Shown here: positions 54,732 through 62,760 of the stretch, piece after piece | Numbering within the stretch: position 1 is the first letter of the stretch | How the letters are laid out: each line of letters opens with the position of its first letter | Origin: Eutrigla gurnardus | Taxonomy: Eukaryota; Chordata; Actinopteri; Perciformes; Triglidae | Length of the DNA stretch: 64,000 nt | Reading direction: 5' to 3' | Assembly: GCA_963514095.1 (NCBI GenBank) | Contig: OY741273.1 | Location: 1,279,001 to 1,343,000, forward strand | Notes under the pieces: model-generated | What the model was told of the DNA's origin: nothing | Seen by the model: only the letters and a program-made list of their open reading frames with translations | Databases searched by the model: none | Made by a program: the position numbers and the translations under genes

Positions 54732-54913
54732 TGCTTACTTACTTACTTACTTACTTACTTACTCAACCTATTAGGGCTGGCCCTCTGCAGTCCAGTCAAA
54801 AATGTCCTCATTAAAAAAAAAAGACAATTGAGAAAGTGGGACAGGTTCTAGATGGTATGGATAAAATGTGATGTGATGTGTGTGTCTGTGTGTTACAGGT
54901 CAATCCAGTTTGA
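40391..54913 (+). CDS. tm4sf19: Transmembrane 4 L6 family member 19-like, whole gene
   Basis: Exons 40391-40567, 49427-49495, 50058-50212, 53723-53915 and 54899-54913 join to 609 nt, 202 aa, with consistent phases. The L6 (TM4SF) family are four-span plasma or endolysosomal membrane proteins distinct from tetraspanins. Predicted spans: about 8-30, 49-65, 87-109 and 158-190. The long loop between spans 3 and 4 has sequons N117-I-T and N141-R-T and the family block YNRTLWSGVCLEPKGVVQWN; YLYDRSLW...CLEP is specific to TM4SF19. The N-terminus MCVSRCL is like other L6 proteins. Human TM4SF19 is 209 aa and lies near RNF168 on 3q29, which supports orthology. The introns are filled with retroelements and minisatellites. 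Confidence 0.88.
40568..41349. other. tm4sf19 intron 1, first part, unassigned
   Basis: No exon or transposon family was recognised. The segment 41290-41350 leads into the 3' side of the Gypsy relic and may still belong to it. Confidence 0.3.
41525..41996 (-). pseudogene. Gypsy integrase core, frameshifted
   Basis: The first frame (41760-41996) has MFLVIVDAHSKWLEVYPV with the first Asp and IPEMIVSDNETCF with the second. After a frameshift near 41800 the second frame (41525-41830) has APYHPSSNRLAERAVQTFKS with the Glu. The D, D-35-E triad of rve integrases is present but split over two frames. Confidence 0.8.
42178..42405 (-). pseudogene. Gypsy pol segment between RNase H and integrase core
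   Basis: The frame TTKDPILSRVREYVMRGW, then PYKQRQHELSVQDGCVLWGA and RIVIPE, is the conserved lead into the integrase. VLWGxRIVIP precedes the H2C2 finger in this clade. The HHCC finger itself is not clear here. Confidence 0.65.
42532..42870 (-). pseudogene. Gypsy RNase H
   Basis: Contains LILSCDASPYGVGAVLAHRM (DAS, first catalytic Asp), KPIGFASRTLAAAEKNYWQL (Glu region) and KEGLAVIFGVRDFQKYLYER. It ends with CTDKPLISLF. The frame is open for 112 codons but separated from the RT thumb by a frameshift at about 42860-42900. Confidence 0.82.
42854..43147 (-). pseudogene. Gypsy RT thumb/connection
   Basis: MEEELTFLGHGVDKMGLYPV, then KVKAVQDAPAPTSVTELKAY and LGLLNFYNKFLPNLS, is the standard FLGH...LRSFLGxxNYYRKF block after the RT palm. 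The frame shifts after LHKLPRKT. Confidence 0.82.
43193..43639 (-). pseudogene. Gypsy RT palm, interrupted by an L2 insertion
   Basis: From YPIPKMEEMLASLSRGEKFS the frame has KLDMSHAYQQI (first Asp), LPFGVSSTPAIFQRTIE and VAVYLDDIIL (YLDD active site). The N-terminal fingers are replaced by the L2 fragment that begins at 43519, so the first residues of this frame belong to the insertion. Confidence 0.82.
43519..43773 (-). mobile_element. L2 LINE 3' fragment inserted in Gypsy
   Basis: tttacatttacatttagcag and 'gcttttgtccaaagcgactt' are the reverse complement of the L2 tail at about 34265-34330. aggccgggagtccagccagg matches reversed 33616-33650. It is internally deleted and cut on its 5' side by the next element. 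Confidence 0.85.
43774..44230. mobile_element. GC-rich MITE (cctagtttcgt family), partial copy
   Basis: gtttcgtggcacagcgcagg through 'cacatttaaatgcaataaat' matches reversed 59330-59715 and direct 60378-60710. It is non-coding. Multiple Ala/Arg-rich frames are compositional. Confidence 0.75.
44295..44714 (-). pseudogene. Gypsy gag end and protease
   Basis: Starts MGHIKRACRMK, the second half of a CCHC knuckle, followed by an acidic linker. TYDDSGCEYTIMSRRAFHKL then holds the aspartic protease D-S-G motif. It ends LRTYGGHKVPLLGA, the usual flap-downstream block. It is open for 139 codons. Confidence 0.75.
44725..45100. mobile_element. Unclassified insertion between two gag zinc knuckles
   Basis: The Gypsy frame reads GGKCHK on one side (about 45108-45120) and CGKVGHIK on the other (about 44700-44724). 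These should be adjacent, so the roughly 375 bp between them is an insertion. It has no ORF and no recognised ends. Confidence 0.5.
45046..45282 (-). pseudogene. Gypsy gag nucleocapsid fragment
   Basis: The frame has KKCHSCVGDNHWAKDCRFPG, a full C-x2-C-x4-H-x4-C knuckle, then GKCHK, where a second knuckle is cut by the insertion to its left. Confidence 0.75.
45400..46110. mobile_element. MITE-like GC-rich repeat related to 58558-58936
   Basis: 'gattgacaggcgctctcctt' and 'aacgctgcctgtcgacactt' recur near 56985 / 58647 and 58869. Inverted 'cgccgcaagctctcgataat' / 'agattttcgagagcttgct' segments flank a 400-bp middle. Ends not defined. Confidence 0.45.
46200..46340. repeat. hAT-end-like GC block and (AAATC)n
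   Basis: ccgggccgtaaccctggcat resembles the end of a fish hAT family. It is followed by five aaatc units and 'aactttatttatatggcact', a frequent fish repeat start. Confidence 0.45.
46341..48085. other. tm4sf19 intron 1, unassigned
   Basis: A CA/CACACA-rich part lies at 46440-46530 and a (GTA)n/(AGC)n triplet tract at 47560-47710. Otherwise AT-rich, with no recognised exon. Confidence 0.35.
48090..49155 (-). mobile_element. L1-type LINE, endonuclease fragment
   Basis: The - strand carries the start of ORF2, from ILSWNVNGAN at about 49110-49140 through the endonuclease (see CDS fragment), then a coiled segment (DLPMIWEALKCCLRGELIKI at 48091-48327). No RT domain follows, so the element is truncated. 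Confidence 0.8.
48359..48853 (-). pseudogene. L1 ORF2 apurinic-like endonuclease
   Basis: A 164-codon frame: FTLVNIYAPNEDCPGFF (NIYAPN), IILGGDLNLTLNPQVDKS (GGDxN), LIDIWRTLHSDVRDYTFYSH (DIWR...YT) and FSRIDLFLIS with ISDHSPI (SDH) are the successive active-site motifs of L1 endonucleases. The first part of the domain (WNVNG, QETH) is upstream in shifted frames (48854-49155). A stop after VQRSRN separates it from the following coil. Confidence 0.85.
49427..49495 (+). CDS. tm4sf19: tm4sf19 coding exon 2
   Basis: Residues 60-82, VLLGARSFVQSS then KTRGCCGFRRQ. It completes span 2 and gives the Cys-rich cytosolic loop typical of L6 proteins. Acceptor ctgatttcag ends at 49426; donor cag|gtgatc at 49496; phase 0 at both ends. 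Intron 1 before it is 8.9 kb and holds the Gypsy and L1 relics. Confidence 0.82.
49670..50057 (+). repeat. 43-bp minisatellite carrying splice-acceptor units
   Basis: About eight to nine units of cagatgtttctctctgtctg + tctgtccagatgttgtgtct + ggtgtta. Each unit has a pyrimidine tract and 'gtccag|atg'. The last unit is the real acceptor of tm4sf19 exon 3, and the first bases of exon 3 (ATGTTGTCTC) are homologous to the unit. Confidence 0.88.
50058..50212 (+). CDS. tm4sf19: tm4sf19 coding exon 3
   Basis: Residues 83-133 plus two bases: span 3 (VGYSGVCLLAAGICCLVSAT) and GLSQGPLCLYNIT, the GPLCL box of the family. Acceptor gtgtgtccag ends at 50057 and is itself the last unit of a minisatellite. 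Donor tg|gtgaga at 50213; ends in phase 2. Confidence 0.88.
50230..51250 (-). mobile_element. LINE (L2/CR1-like) RT relic in tm4sf19 intron 3
   Basis: The - strand frames give, in order, SGFRVHHSTETALVKITNDL, then VLLDLTATFNTINHEIL (first catalytic region, D to N in FNT), then LDYCNSLLSG and RRRDHISLVLASLHWLPVKS. The YADD part is missing, so an internal deletion has occurred. Homologous to 23646-24192 and 39624-40075. Confidence 0.8.
51536..52122. mobile_element. MITE 'gtccacac' family, both ends
   Basis: The left end ggaggagtccacacagaaac and the right end ggtacgtgtggacagctcct are inverted over about 12 bp. The interior matches 24470-24960. It is non-coding. Two to three 'ccctcctgtgtggcc' units lie just left. 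Confidence 0.65.
52124..52345 (+). mobile_element. tRNA-derived SINE
   Basis: The head ctcctcaagaggtagagtga (A box region) and agtggtttgaatcctgactc (B box) is followed by 'gaagtgtccctgggcaagat' and 'gtgtgtgaatgggtaagtgt', the body of a widespread fish SINE. A degenerate relative is at 26641-26740. Confidence 0.65.
52346..52827. other. tm4sf19 intron 3, unassigned
   Basis: Purine-rich sequence with no recognised repeat. Frames on - rich in Leu/Phe/Ser are compositional. Confidence 0.35.
52828..53700. repeat. 18-bp minisatellite with a 369-bp higher-order period
   Basis: The basic unit tgtaaccctgtctctgac repeats about 48 times, with variants such as tgtatgactgac. A larger block starting ctgtctatgaatgtatgact recurs 369 bp apart (52862 and 53231). 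The unit length is a multiple of three, so both strands stay open: NPVSDC on + and VTVRDR on -. The + frame continues without a stop into tm4sf19 exon 4 in its correct frame. Confidence 0.93.
53723..53915 (+). CDS. tm4sf19: tm4sf19 coding exon 4
   Basis: Residues 134-198: GYLYNRTLWSGVCLEPKG, VVQWNVVLFSVMGAASGLQT, then span 4 and a short tail GQGFCRNK. Acceptor ctctgtctcag ends at 53722; donor aag|gtgtgt at 53916. The frame upstream is open through the whole 18-bp minisatellite. Read-through of the donor would give a 15-residue alternative tail. Confidence 0.9.
54030..54460 (+). repeat. Dispersed unclassified repeat, longest copy
   Basis: Contains the boxes shared with 17330-17615 (ggtttcatactaaggtgtcg, gccaaccaagaccgttatca) and with 9655-9745 (atgcttcacttagaga). 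Joins the two partial copies into one family of at least 430 bp. Confidence 0.7.
54690..54768. repeat. (CTTT)n and (CTTA)n microsatellites
   Basis: Adjacent tetranucleotide runs in tm4sf19 intron 4. Confidence 0.95.
54899..54913 (+). CDS. tm4sf19: tm4sf19 coding exon 5 (terminal)
   Basis: Four codons (VNPV) and TGA after acceptor gtgttacag (ends 54898). A very short C-terminal coding exon is plausible for this family but has little sequence support of its own. Confidence 0.55.
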   Translation, partial: VNPV

Positions 54914-55048
54914 CACCCCATCATGGATCCTGAAACACCAGCTGTGATGTAAAGTCTTCACAATGCACACTTATGAGATTTTAGATTTAAAAAATACCTT
55001 GAAGATAAATAATTTTAAAACAACTCTATTTCTTATAATAATAATGAT

Positions 55049-55054
55049 AATAAA
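55049..55054 (+). terminator. tm4sf19: Candidate polyadenylation signal of tm4sf19
   Basis: AATAAA (gataataaaaataat) about 136 bp after the stop, in AT-rich sequence. Confidence 0.4.
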
Positions 55055-55204
55055 AATAATAATTGTTTTTGTTTTTTATGCTGTTATACAGTTTTAGTCT
55101 TGTTTATTAAAATGTGTATTAATGTTTTCATCGTTTATTATTTTACCAGCGATAAGAAGAAAACAGATGATTTGTTTTATTCATCTATTAATAACTCCCA
55201 GTGT

Positions 55205-55435
55205 CCAAAGACATGCAGGATGGGGATAGGTTAATTGATGACTCTAAATTGCCCGTAGGTGTGAATGTGAGAGTGAATGGTTGTTTGTCTCTATATGTTG
55301 GCCCTGCGATGGACTGGCGTCCTGTCCAGGGTGTACCCTGCCTTCGCCCAATGACAGCTGGGATTTGCTCCAGCCCTGAATACAGGATTAGCGGTAGACA
55401 ATGGATGGATGGATGGATGGATGGATGGATGGATC
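55205..55435 (+). mobile_element. V-SINE 3' part with (ATGG)n tail
   Basis: caaagacatgcaggatgggg, then 'gaatggttgtttgtctctat', 'cgtcctgtccagggtgtacc' and 'gctgggatttgctccagccc', is the central and 3' part of the same SINE family as 4967-5275. It ends in seven ggat units. Confidence 0.8.
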
Positions 55436-56069
55436 TATAATAAAAGTTAAATGAGATATTTTTTTGTATTAACAGTGTGGTGCCTTGCCAATAACAAAAA
55501 ACCTGCAGGCAGCAGGGGCCTGTACTACGAAGCAGGATTTGTGCTTAGCGAGGTAACTTAAGCGTTAACTTTGGGTTTTCCGTCCTACGACACTGGTTCA
55601 CTTCTTACCGGGGTAGATCGCCATGGTAACTTACGCTGTGGAGCTAACCTGCTCCGGAGCAGGTTATGTTCATGATAAGAGATCAACGTGGAGAAACACA
55701 CCGCCTACTGACCAATCAGCTCTCTTGGTGCGCGTATATAAAAAAAAAGAAGCTCGGTGGATCATGAGAGGGTTTCGTAGGAGAACTGTAGAGTGTACAG
55801 AGACCGGCAAAACCCTTTTTCTGTCCCTGACGATGTTTTATATGAGAGATACAGATTCTCATCGGAGGGAAAGACTTTTCTTTGTCAGTGTACAGTCTAC
55901 TTACCACTTTGAATTATGTTTTATATTTATTTGATTTGCTCCCAAGTCCGTTTTACACTGCCGGGATTGCAGCTGAAAGAATGAGGCTGATATTGTCATA
56001 AACCACGTTATAAGAATACATCCAAGCAACACATTCATCATTTTAAAGTTATATGTTTGGCCTTTTATT

Positions 56070-56216
56070 GCGGAAGGACGTCGTAAGAGTTAAAGGGACG
56101 AGAGAGAGCGACGACATGATTTAAAAGACGGCCGAAGGGCGGATTCAAACTGGGGCCGCTGCAAGGAGCCTCGTAACATGGGGCGGTAACTCTACCACTA
56201 AGCTATCAGTGAAATT
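56070..56216 (-). mobile_element. tRNA-like SINE fragment inside the Harbinger remnant
   Basis: Read on -, gatagcttagtggtagagtt is a good A box and ccccagtttgaatccgccc holds a B box. 'catgtcgtcgctctctctcg' and 'gcaataaaaggcc' follow, like the body of a fish tRNA-derived SINE. It lies just after the Myb-like relic on the same strand. Confidence 0.5.
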
Positions 56217-56229
56217 AATGTGATCATGT

Positions 56230-56450
56230 AATCAGTCAGATCTAGTAGTGTCCTTATGATGGGGCAGTCATATTATACTACTAATACTATTAATACGACT
56301 TCCGCATTCACACAGTCGGCGAGTGTTTGCCAGCTGTCCTTCCTGCATTTGGCAGATGAAACTGTTGCCTTTTGCCTGTATTATATGTTTAACTTCTTCA
56401 TATTTCTGTAAGATTATGGTTCGCTCCTCGTACGTGAAATACGCCGCTCC
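56230..56450 (-). pseudogene. Harbinger Myb/SANT-like protein relic
   Basis: The - strand frame (56268-56495) has AYFTYEERTIILQKYEEVKH then IIQAKGN. After a frameshift the next frame gives KATVSSAKCRKDSWQTLADC then VNAE. Together these form the tri-helical Myb-like domain of the Harbinger accessory DNA-binding protein (FTxEExxIILxxYEE...W..IAD.VNA). No remainder of the protein is seen. Confidence 0.65.
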
Positions 56451-56896
56451 GCTGCCGTAGACTGATCCATGTATGTGATTGGTCAAATGCTGCAAACACC
56501 GCCTCTTTCATGTGCACGCGCTCATAGCTGGGCAGGTAAACCCTGGGTTGGGTTAACGAGTTGATAACCAGCTTCGTGTGACCACTTATCTCCGATTGCC
56601 TTTGTTAGGGTTACTTAAGCTGGATCTCTGAAAGATACCCTGGGTATGTTGAACTTGCTTCGTAGTACAGGCCCCAGGTCTATTACTCGAGTTCAAACAA
56701 ACATCTGAGTGTGTCAATGTCTCTGGGCCCTAGTTTCGTAGACCGGGGCAGTCAGCTTTCAGCGCACCTGCGCCGCGCCGACGGGGTGTGTCCGCCTGGA
56801 CTTTGCAAGTTTCGTGCACCGCGCAGGCTCGCGCAGGCACACCTCCCGTCTCGCCCACCGGCGCAAGTGGGAAAGAGGGAGGAGAAGAAGGCGTGA

Positions 56897-58936
56897 AGGT
56901 GCATGTCCACAGGGGCGATTTTAAACGTGAGTGGACGCGCCGCTTCCCAGTATTGCACGCTTGGTGGGCTGCCACTAGAGGATGATTGACAGGCGCTCTC
57001 CTTTAAACAACTAATTTTTGCGAGCGTTCGCGAGCGTTCCCGAGGCGGCGAGTCGAGCCCGGCGCCTCTGATTAGCATAAAGTAGATTCGACTTCAACTT
57101 TAGGCAAATGAGGAGCGGCCAACTCGCGACGCTACCAGAATGCATTGCACAGCTTTTCACATAGACAATGGGCGCGTTTGGGATCGCATGCATTTGCGCC
57201 GATGCATGCACGAGACTTGAGAGGATCCGCCGGTACTCGTCATAAACACGCCAAGTTCCCACCACGTCAAGTGGTGCACAACAGGTGCACTTCACAGACT
57301 TTCTTTTAAAAAAATTTTATTTAAACTTTATTAATAATTGTATACATAACACAAACTATCGCGCCAGGGGAAACTTCACGGACTTTGCACAAAGAATATG
57401 GCCTGCCCAGTGGCGCTGGCTTTCTTTGTCGCTGACGAACTCGAGCCGAAGCATTTGAACTCCCCTTGTTGACGGAGGATGAGGAATTTTCTCACGTGGG
57501 AAATACCACGTGATAATTCTAACCAACTAGGGCAACGTTGAGGGGAGTGTCTTATGTCCGCACTTATTTCAGACCATGGGTGCAGTCGAATAGTCAAAAA
57601 ATAAGGTCCTAACTCCTATTCCTATCTCCTATTCCTTGACCTCTGGGGAAAACGTCACGGGGTTAAGGAAAGGCGATAGGAGAACTCAAAAGGACTTAGG
57701 AAAAGTCGACCGCGGGGTTCAGAGAATCCGACCGGACTTTCACTAGGCTACGTCATTAAAACGCGGCCGCTGATGATTGACAGCTGATGATCGGCACCGG
57801 CGATTGACGTGCGTCTGCGCTGGATAAACTACAATAATGGACTACAAAAAGCGCATCGTCCACTTCTCCACATGTTGGTTTTATAAACAGCTGGTTCACT
57901 GACCGGCTTCAGGTCCAGCAGCTCCTCCTTTCTGTTTGACCGGTTGCTTTATTTACTTTTCATTTGTGGTTTTAGTTTCGTTTTTGTCAAACATTTGTAA
58001 CATGATTGAAATAAATAAATAAAAAACATTCAATTATCACTGTCCACACATTTATCATCACTATTCCAATTACTATATGTCTGCATGAAAGTCATTGTTA
58101 AATATGTAAATGCACATATCGTTTGTTTTCATGAACGGCCGAGGTGTGCGGCACTTTAAATGTTGCTCTCGCAAAGAATTGTGGGTCGGCGTAATCTCCT
58201 TTCCTATCGCATAGGAAGGTCCGTTGCATCCTATGCTAAAGGAGCTCTGAAAGGAAGCATTGGAGCTCCTTTCCTTTGCATTTAGAGAATTCGAACAGCT
58301 CTTATCATGGCGGCCACTTGTTTACTTCCGGGTCACTTCTTCAGTTAGGAACCTTCCTAAGCAAAAAAGACTATTCGACCGCACCCCATCTGCAGAGAAA
58401 AGCATGCGAAGGGAGGTACCTGGAGATACCGCGAGTTTTTAAAGTCATGTGACATGTCGCAAAGGGAAGTTATCACCAGCATTTGTGACGGTTTTTTCCC
58501 AGAATGCCTAGTTTTGCGAGGCAAATGCATGCGCATGCTTGATTCCAAACAAGCCTCAAGGTGCATGTCCACAGGGGCGATTTTAAACGCGTGTGGACGC
58601 GCCGCTTCCCAGTATTGCACGCTTGGTGGGCTGCCACTAGAGGATGATTGACAGGCGCTCTCCTTTAAACAACACATTTTTGCGAGCGTTCCCGAGGCGG
58701 CGAGTCGAGCCCGGCGCCTCTGATTTGCATAAAGTAGATTCGACTTCAACTTTAGGCAAATGAGGAGCGGCCAACTCGCGCGCCGTCTCTCGACAATCGC
58801 CGCGACGCTACCAGGATGCATTGCACAGCTTTTCACATAGACAATGAATGGGACGCGGGGAAACATCGCTGCCTGTGGACACGCACCTTAATGAATGGGA
58901 CGCGGGGAAACACCGCTGCCTGTGGACACGCACCTT
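56897..58936. mobile_element. Nested insertion of 'aaggtgcatgtccacagg' MITEs
   Basis: aggtgcatgtccacaggggc at 56898 and again at 58559, and the inverted end ctgcctgtggacacgcacct at 58871 and 58916, mark two copies. The bases tga border the whole block, matching the uninterrupted site at about 61573-61580. The element at 57578-58386 lies between the two copies. Confidence 0.65.
57578..58386. mobile_element. TIR element 'gggtgcagtcgaatagtc'
   Basis: The left end gggtgcagtcgaatagtc and the right end gactattcgaccgcaccc are inverted; cat flanks both sides (57575-57577 and 58387-58389). The right portion recurs in the BEL element at 35824-36010. No ORF was recognised. Confidence 0.7.
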
Positions 58937-59719
58937 GAGTGGGAGACGAGGAGGAGACGAGGCGTGGACTGGGATTAATACAGCCGATTCAGATCTTCAC
59001 CAATCAAATGAGCTCCTCTCCTCACCGTTAATGCGTTAGGGGAGGTTCAGTGCAAGTTCCGTCATTTGACAACCCGATGACAGAAGCAGCGCCGCCGCTC
59101 CCACAACGCGCATCACGCGCTGTGCGCGCGTATCATAATAATAACAATGCCGATATTATAAAAACCAGGAGAGAGAGAGGGAGATGTTTTGGTCCGAGAG
59201 GCTGAGTTTCCGTTACGCGTGCCATCCGCCTTTGATCTGACGTCAGATGTGACGGGACAATCTATATAGATATAAATTCACGTGTTGATTCTATTAGTTG
59301 CATTAAATAGTGTTTGTTGTGAGTATTTATTGCATTTAAATGTGCCTGGAACTGTGGAAACCTGCCTGTGAGGTCTCGGTGACGTGTGCGCACTGCGCGC
59401 TGTCAGCCAAACTTCCACTCCGCCAGCTGTGATTCGCATTGAATGAATGGACTTTATTTACGCCTTGCGCCGAAAGTAGACCAGGTTGGAGCTGGCGAGC
59501 TTTCAGCGCAGTCTCGGCGAGGCTTTTTGCCACGAAACTTCCGCTACGCCAAGCTGAATCTGTGACGCCTCCCCCTGCTGCGCCGCCACACCCATCTTGG
59601 CGCAGGCGATCCACCAAACTGCCAAACTGACGGTGCGCAAGGCTGCGCGGGTCGAAACTTGCATTGCGCCGGCTCCGCCACCCTGCGCCGCCCTGCGCTG
59701 CGCCACGAAACTAGGGCCC

Positions 59720-60375
59720 TCTGTCTTTATACTCGACACACCTTAGAGTCCCACATGGACCAAAACCAAAACTCATTATCAACAAGGAAGAAGAAAGTAG
59801 ATCACTGACTGGAAGGAAACACCTGAAACACAAATGTGATCACTGTAAAACATTGTAAATTAAGACAGCGTCACAACTGTGCTAGATGCAGTCACAAACC
59901 TTTCCATGTGTAAAGTAGACAATGAAGTACCTTTACATAATGATTTGAATTTCATGTCCTCATTCATCTCACATCCGCTGTGTTTACACTAAACACAACC
60001 AGTAGAACAGCTCTGATCGAAACACTCTGAACGTTCAGAGGTTTTTGGTGTTCAAAACAATGAAACATGACATTTGTCTAGAATATTAATATTGACAATT
60101 AATATTATACAATTGATTTCTGGTTTGATCAGATTTCAGGGGTGATTCTAGGATCAGAGCTTGAGGGGTGCTGAGCACCCGATTTTCCCCTTTTTTATAA
60201 TAAAAAACTGTACATGTTAACGTTATTTTGAACTATTATTCCCACATTTGTGAATGAAGAACATCAAACTTTTGAGGTAGGGGAAATCACAGTGACTGTA
60301 TATCTTACTTTAATGCTGAGACATCACTTGGTTTACAAAGTACTACAAAGAAATTGTATTCAAATTAAAAGATAA
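59720..60375. other. Unassigned interval
   Basis: No gene. A short inverted 'gggtgctgagcaccc' at about 60167-60181 lies in a segment resembling a hAT end (aggggtgattctaggatcag). Confidence 0.35.
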
Positions 60376-61406
60376 TGGGCAGCCTTGCGCATGGTCAGTT
60401 TGGCAATTTGGTGGATCGCCTGCGCCAAGATGGGGGAGGCGTCACAGATTCAGCTTGGTGCAGCGGAAGTTTCGTGGCAAAAAGTCATGCCGAGATTTTG
60501 CCGAAAGCCCGCCAGCTCCAACCTAGTCTTCTCTTGGCGTAAGGCGCAAGGCGCAAATAAAGTCCATTCATTCAAGGCGAAGTACAGCTGGCGGAGTGGA
60601 AGTTTGGCTGACCGGCGGCAGTGCGTACACATCACCAAGACCTCACAGGCAGGTTTCAGGCACATTTAAATGCAATAAACAATCACAACAAACACTTTTT
60701 AATGCAACTAATTGAATCAACACGTGAATTTATATCTATATAGATTGTCCCGTCACATCTGACGTCAGATCAAAGGCGGATTGCACGTAACGGAAACTCA
60801 GCCTCTCGGACCAAAACATCTCCCTCTCTCTCTCCTGTTTTTCATATCTATCCACTGCTAATAAAATGCGTCTAATAAAATCTTTAAAAAAAAATACAGC
60901 ACCTCGTGCCTGGTTTGAGATCTCGTGCCTCGGCAGCCTGTTGTCCGTGGAGAGACGCGCAACTTTGCCGCGAGCTGGAATCGCAGGATTCCGGTGCAGC
61001 TGTGGAGCGCAGATGATGAGGACGGTGATGATGACCCTGCTTTGTGATAGACATGCCTAAAATGTGTCTACAATTTCTATAGTGATATAATATCGGCATT
61101 ATTATGACTATACGTACGCACAGCGCGTGATGCGCGTGGTGGGAGTGGCGGTGATGCTTCTGTCATTGGGTTGTCAAGTGACGAAACTTGCCCGCCTGGC
61201 GCATTAAAGGTGAGGAGAGGAGCTCATTTGATTGGTGAAGATCTGAATCGGCTGTATTAATCCCACCTCACGCCTTTTCTCCTCCTCGTCTCCCACTCAC
61301 GCCTTCTCTCCTCCCTCTTTCCCACTTGTGGGGGTAGGAGTGACGGGAAGAGGCCTGCGCCAGACTGCGCCGTGCACGAAACTTGCAAAGTCCAGGCGGA
61401 CACACC
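60376..61406 (-). mobile_element. GC-rich MITE (cctagtttcgt family), inverted copy
   Basis: Reverse-oriented copy of the 56725 family: cagccttgcgcatggtcagt at its left and gtccaggcggacacacc at its right. Both terminal 70 bp are missing. It abuts the next copy head to head. It holds ctgacgtcag at about 60759. Confidence 0.75.
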
Positions 61407-62022
61407 GGGCCCTAGTTTCGTAGACCAGGCGCAGTCAGCACTCAGCGCACCTGCGCCACGCCGACGGGGTGTGTCCGCCTGGACTTTGCAAGTTTCGTGC
61501 ACCGCGCAGGCTCGGGCAGGCACGCCTCCCATCTCTCCCACCCGCGCAAGTGGGAAAGAGGGAGGAGAAGAAGGCGTGAGTGGGAGATGAGGAGGAGACG
61601 AGGCGTGGACTGGGATTAATACAGCCGATTCAGATCTTCACCAATCAAATGAGCTCCTCTCCTCTCCTTTAATGCGTTAGGGGAGGTTCAGTGCAAGTTC
61701 CGTCACTTGACAACCCGATGACAGAAGCAGCGCCGCCGCTCCCACCACGCGCATCACGCGTTGTGCGTGCGTATCATAATAATAACAATGCCGATATTAT
61801 AAAAACCAGAGGGGTATTCCACCAAACTCGCTAATTAAAGCGGCGCTTACCTGGTTAAGCCTGGTTAGAACTAACGCCAACTTCCACTTGCGGCTAAACC
61901 CGTTCCATTAACGCATTTCAGCCGCGCCTTGTTGAGGCTTATTCAAGCCAGGTTAACATTGTCGTGTGTTACGCCGTTCACGGGATATGAAGCCAGACCA
62001 GAATCGTGAATGTCGAATCATC

Positions 62023-62215
62023 GAGAAAATGGCACAAAAGAGCAGAGCAAAAATTATTGATGGAACTGTACGAGTAGTACAAACTCATCATAACCAATAA
62101 AGGGAATACTGTAGTGATAAATAAAAATCGCGAGGCTGCTTGGGCAAGAATTGCCGAGCGATTAAAAACGGAAGTACCGTTAAGAGTAACATGCTCTAAT
62201 ATAACACTGACAAAG
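62023..62215 (+). pseudogene. Harbinger Myb/SANT-like protein relic
   Basis: The + frame reads KRAEQKLLMELYE, a TAG stop (62075-62077), then YKLIITNKGNTVVINKNREA and AWARIAERLKTEVPL. Spacing and residues fit the Myb-like domain of the Harbinger accessory protein (AEQ-LL-ELYE-YK-II...AW..IA.RL). The long - strand frame here is its shadow. Confidence 0.65.
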
Positions 62216-62225
62216 AGTTCTTGAA

Positions 62226-62296
62226 GGTGAGGATAGTGTAGAGGTAACGCGCCGGCTTTACACGCGGCCGCCACGGTTCAACTCCCGTCTATGGAA
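62226..62296 (+). pseudogene. tRNA-Val(UAC)-like pseudogene
   Basis: gatagtgtagaggtaacgcg resembles the D arm and A box of tRNA-Val, ggctttacacg the anticodon loop with UAC, and acggttcaactcccgt the T arm and B box. The putative acceptor stem halves do not pair, so it is not a functional tRNA. It follows the Myb-like relic by about 10 bp. Confidence 0.45.
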
Positions 62297-62689
62297 CTTT
62301 GTGAAACTTATTTCTTTGGCTGGAACTCTCTCTCTCTCTCTGTCTTTTTTTAGATAGGCCTAGTAAATGCATCTACATTGACCAACTCATTTATCTCAAC
62401 AATTCAATGAACACATTCAATGAACCTATTAATGAACTCACCTGAAAGAAATTTATGTGGCTGAAAATTGCATGCAGCAATGCCTTTGTCATTGGGATCT
62501 ATAACATGCTATTAATAATAACATCTTCATGCCTATCATGTTTTTGCAATTTATATTTGGGTTCTCGGGAAATTGTATGATATATTTATAGGTAAGGTTT
62601 ATAGTTAAGGTAAAATGTTGGTCTAATTCTCTGATCTAAAGACAATTATACAGGCAAAAAAAACAAAAACACACATAAGATGTCCTCGC

Positions 62690-62760
62690 TGGGATGTGAA
62701 CCTGCGATGCCCACATTCGAGGGCAGGTGCATCACCACTCACCCAACTGGGGGCTTTAAA
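62690..62760 (-). pseudogene. tRNA-like sequence
   Basis: Read on -, cagttgggtgagtggtgatg resembles an A box and gcaggttcacatcccagcga a B box. The anticodon arm TGCCC/GGGCA can pair. The acceptor stem is not convincing, so this is a tRNA-derived relic. Confidence 0.35.

Larger units (their letters stand above)
55516..56674. mobile_element. Harbinger-type remnant, TSD CAG
   Basis: The ends gggcctgtactacgaagca and (read on -) gggcctgtactacgaagca are inverted and identical over 19 bp. The 3-bp duplication cag borders it at 55513-55515 and 56675-56677. CWG target duplications are known for a fish PIF/Harbinger lineage. The - strand keeps a Myb-like domain relic and a tRNA-like sequence; the DDE transposase is absent. 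Confidence 0.82.
56725..59719. mobile_element. GC-rich MITE (gggccctagtttcgt), host of nested insertions
   Basis: The ends gggccctagtttcgtagacc and cacgaaactagggccc are inverted; tct flanks both sides (56722-56724, 59720-59722). Its own sequence is about 56725-56896 and 58937-59719. Between them lies a 2-kb insertion, shown by comparison with the copy at 61407-63410. It holds a palindromic CRE (ctgacgtcag near 59238). No ORF was recognised. Confidence 0.75.

Noticed and set aside
61978..62274. 98-codon - ORF
   Set aside because: The opposite strand has the Myb-like domain pattern of Harbinger, so this is its shadow.
62226..62296. Functional tRNA-Val gene
   Set aside because: The anticodon and T arms look right but the acceptor stem does not pair and it sits inside a transposon remnant.
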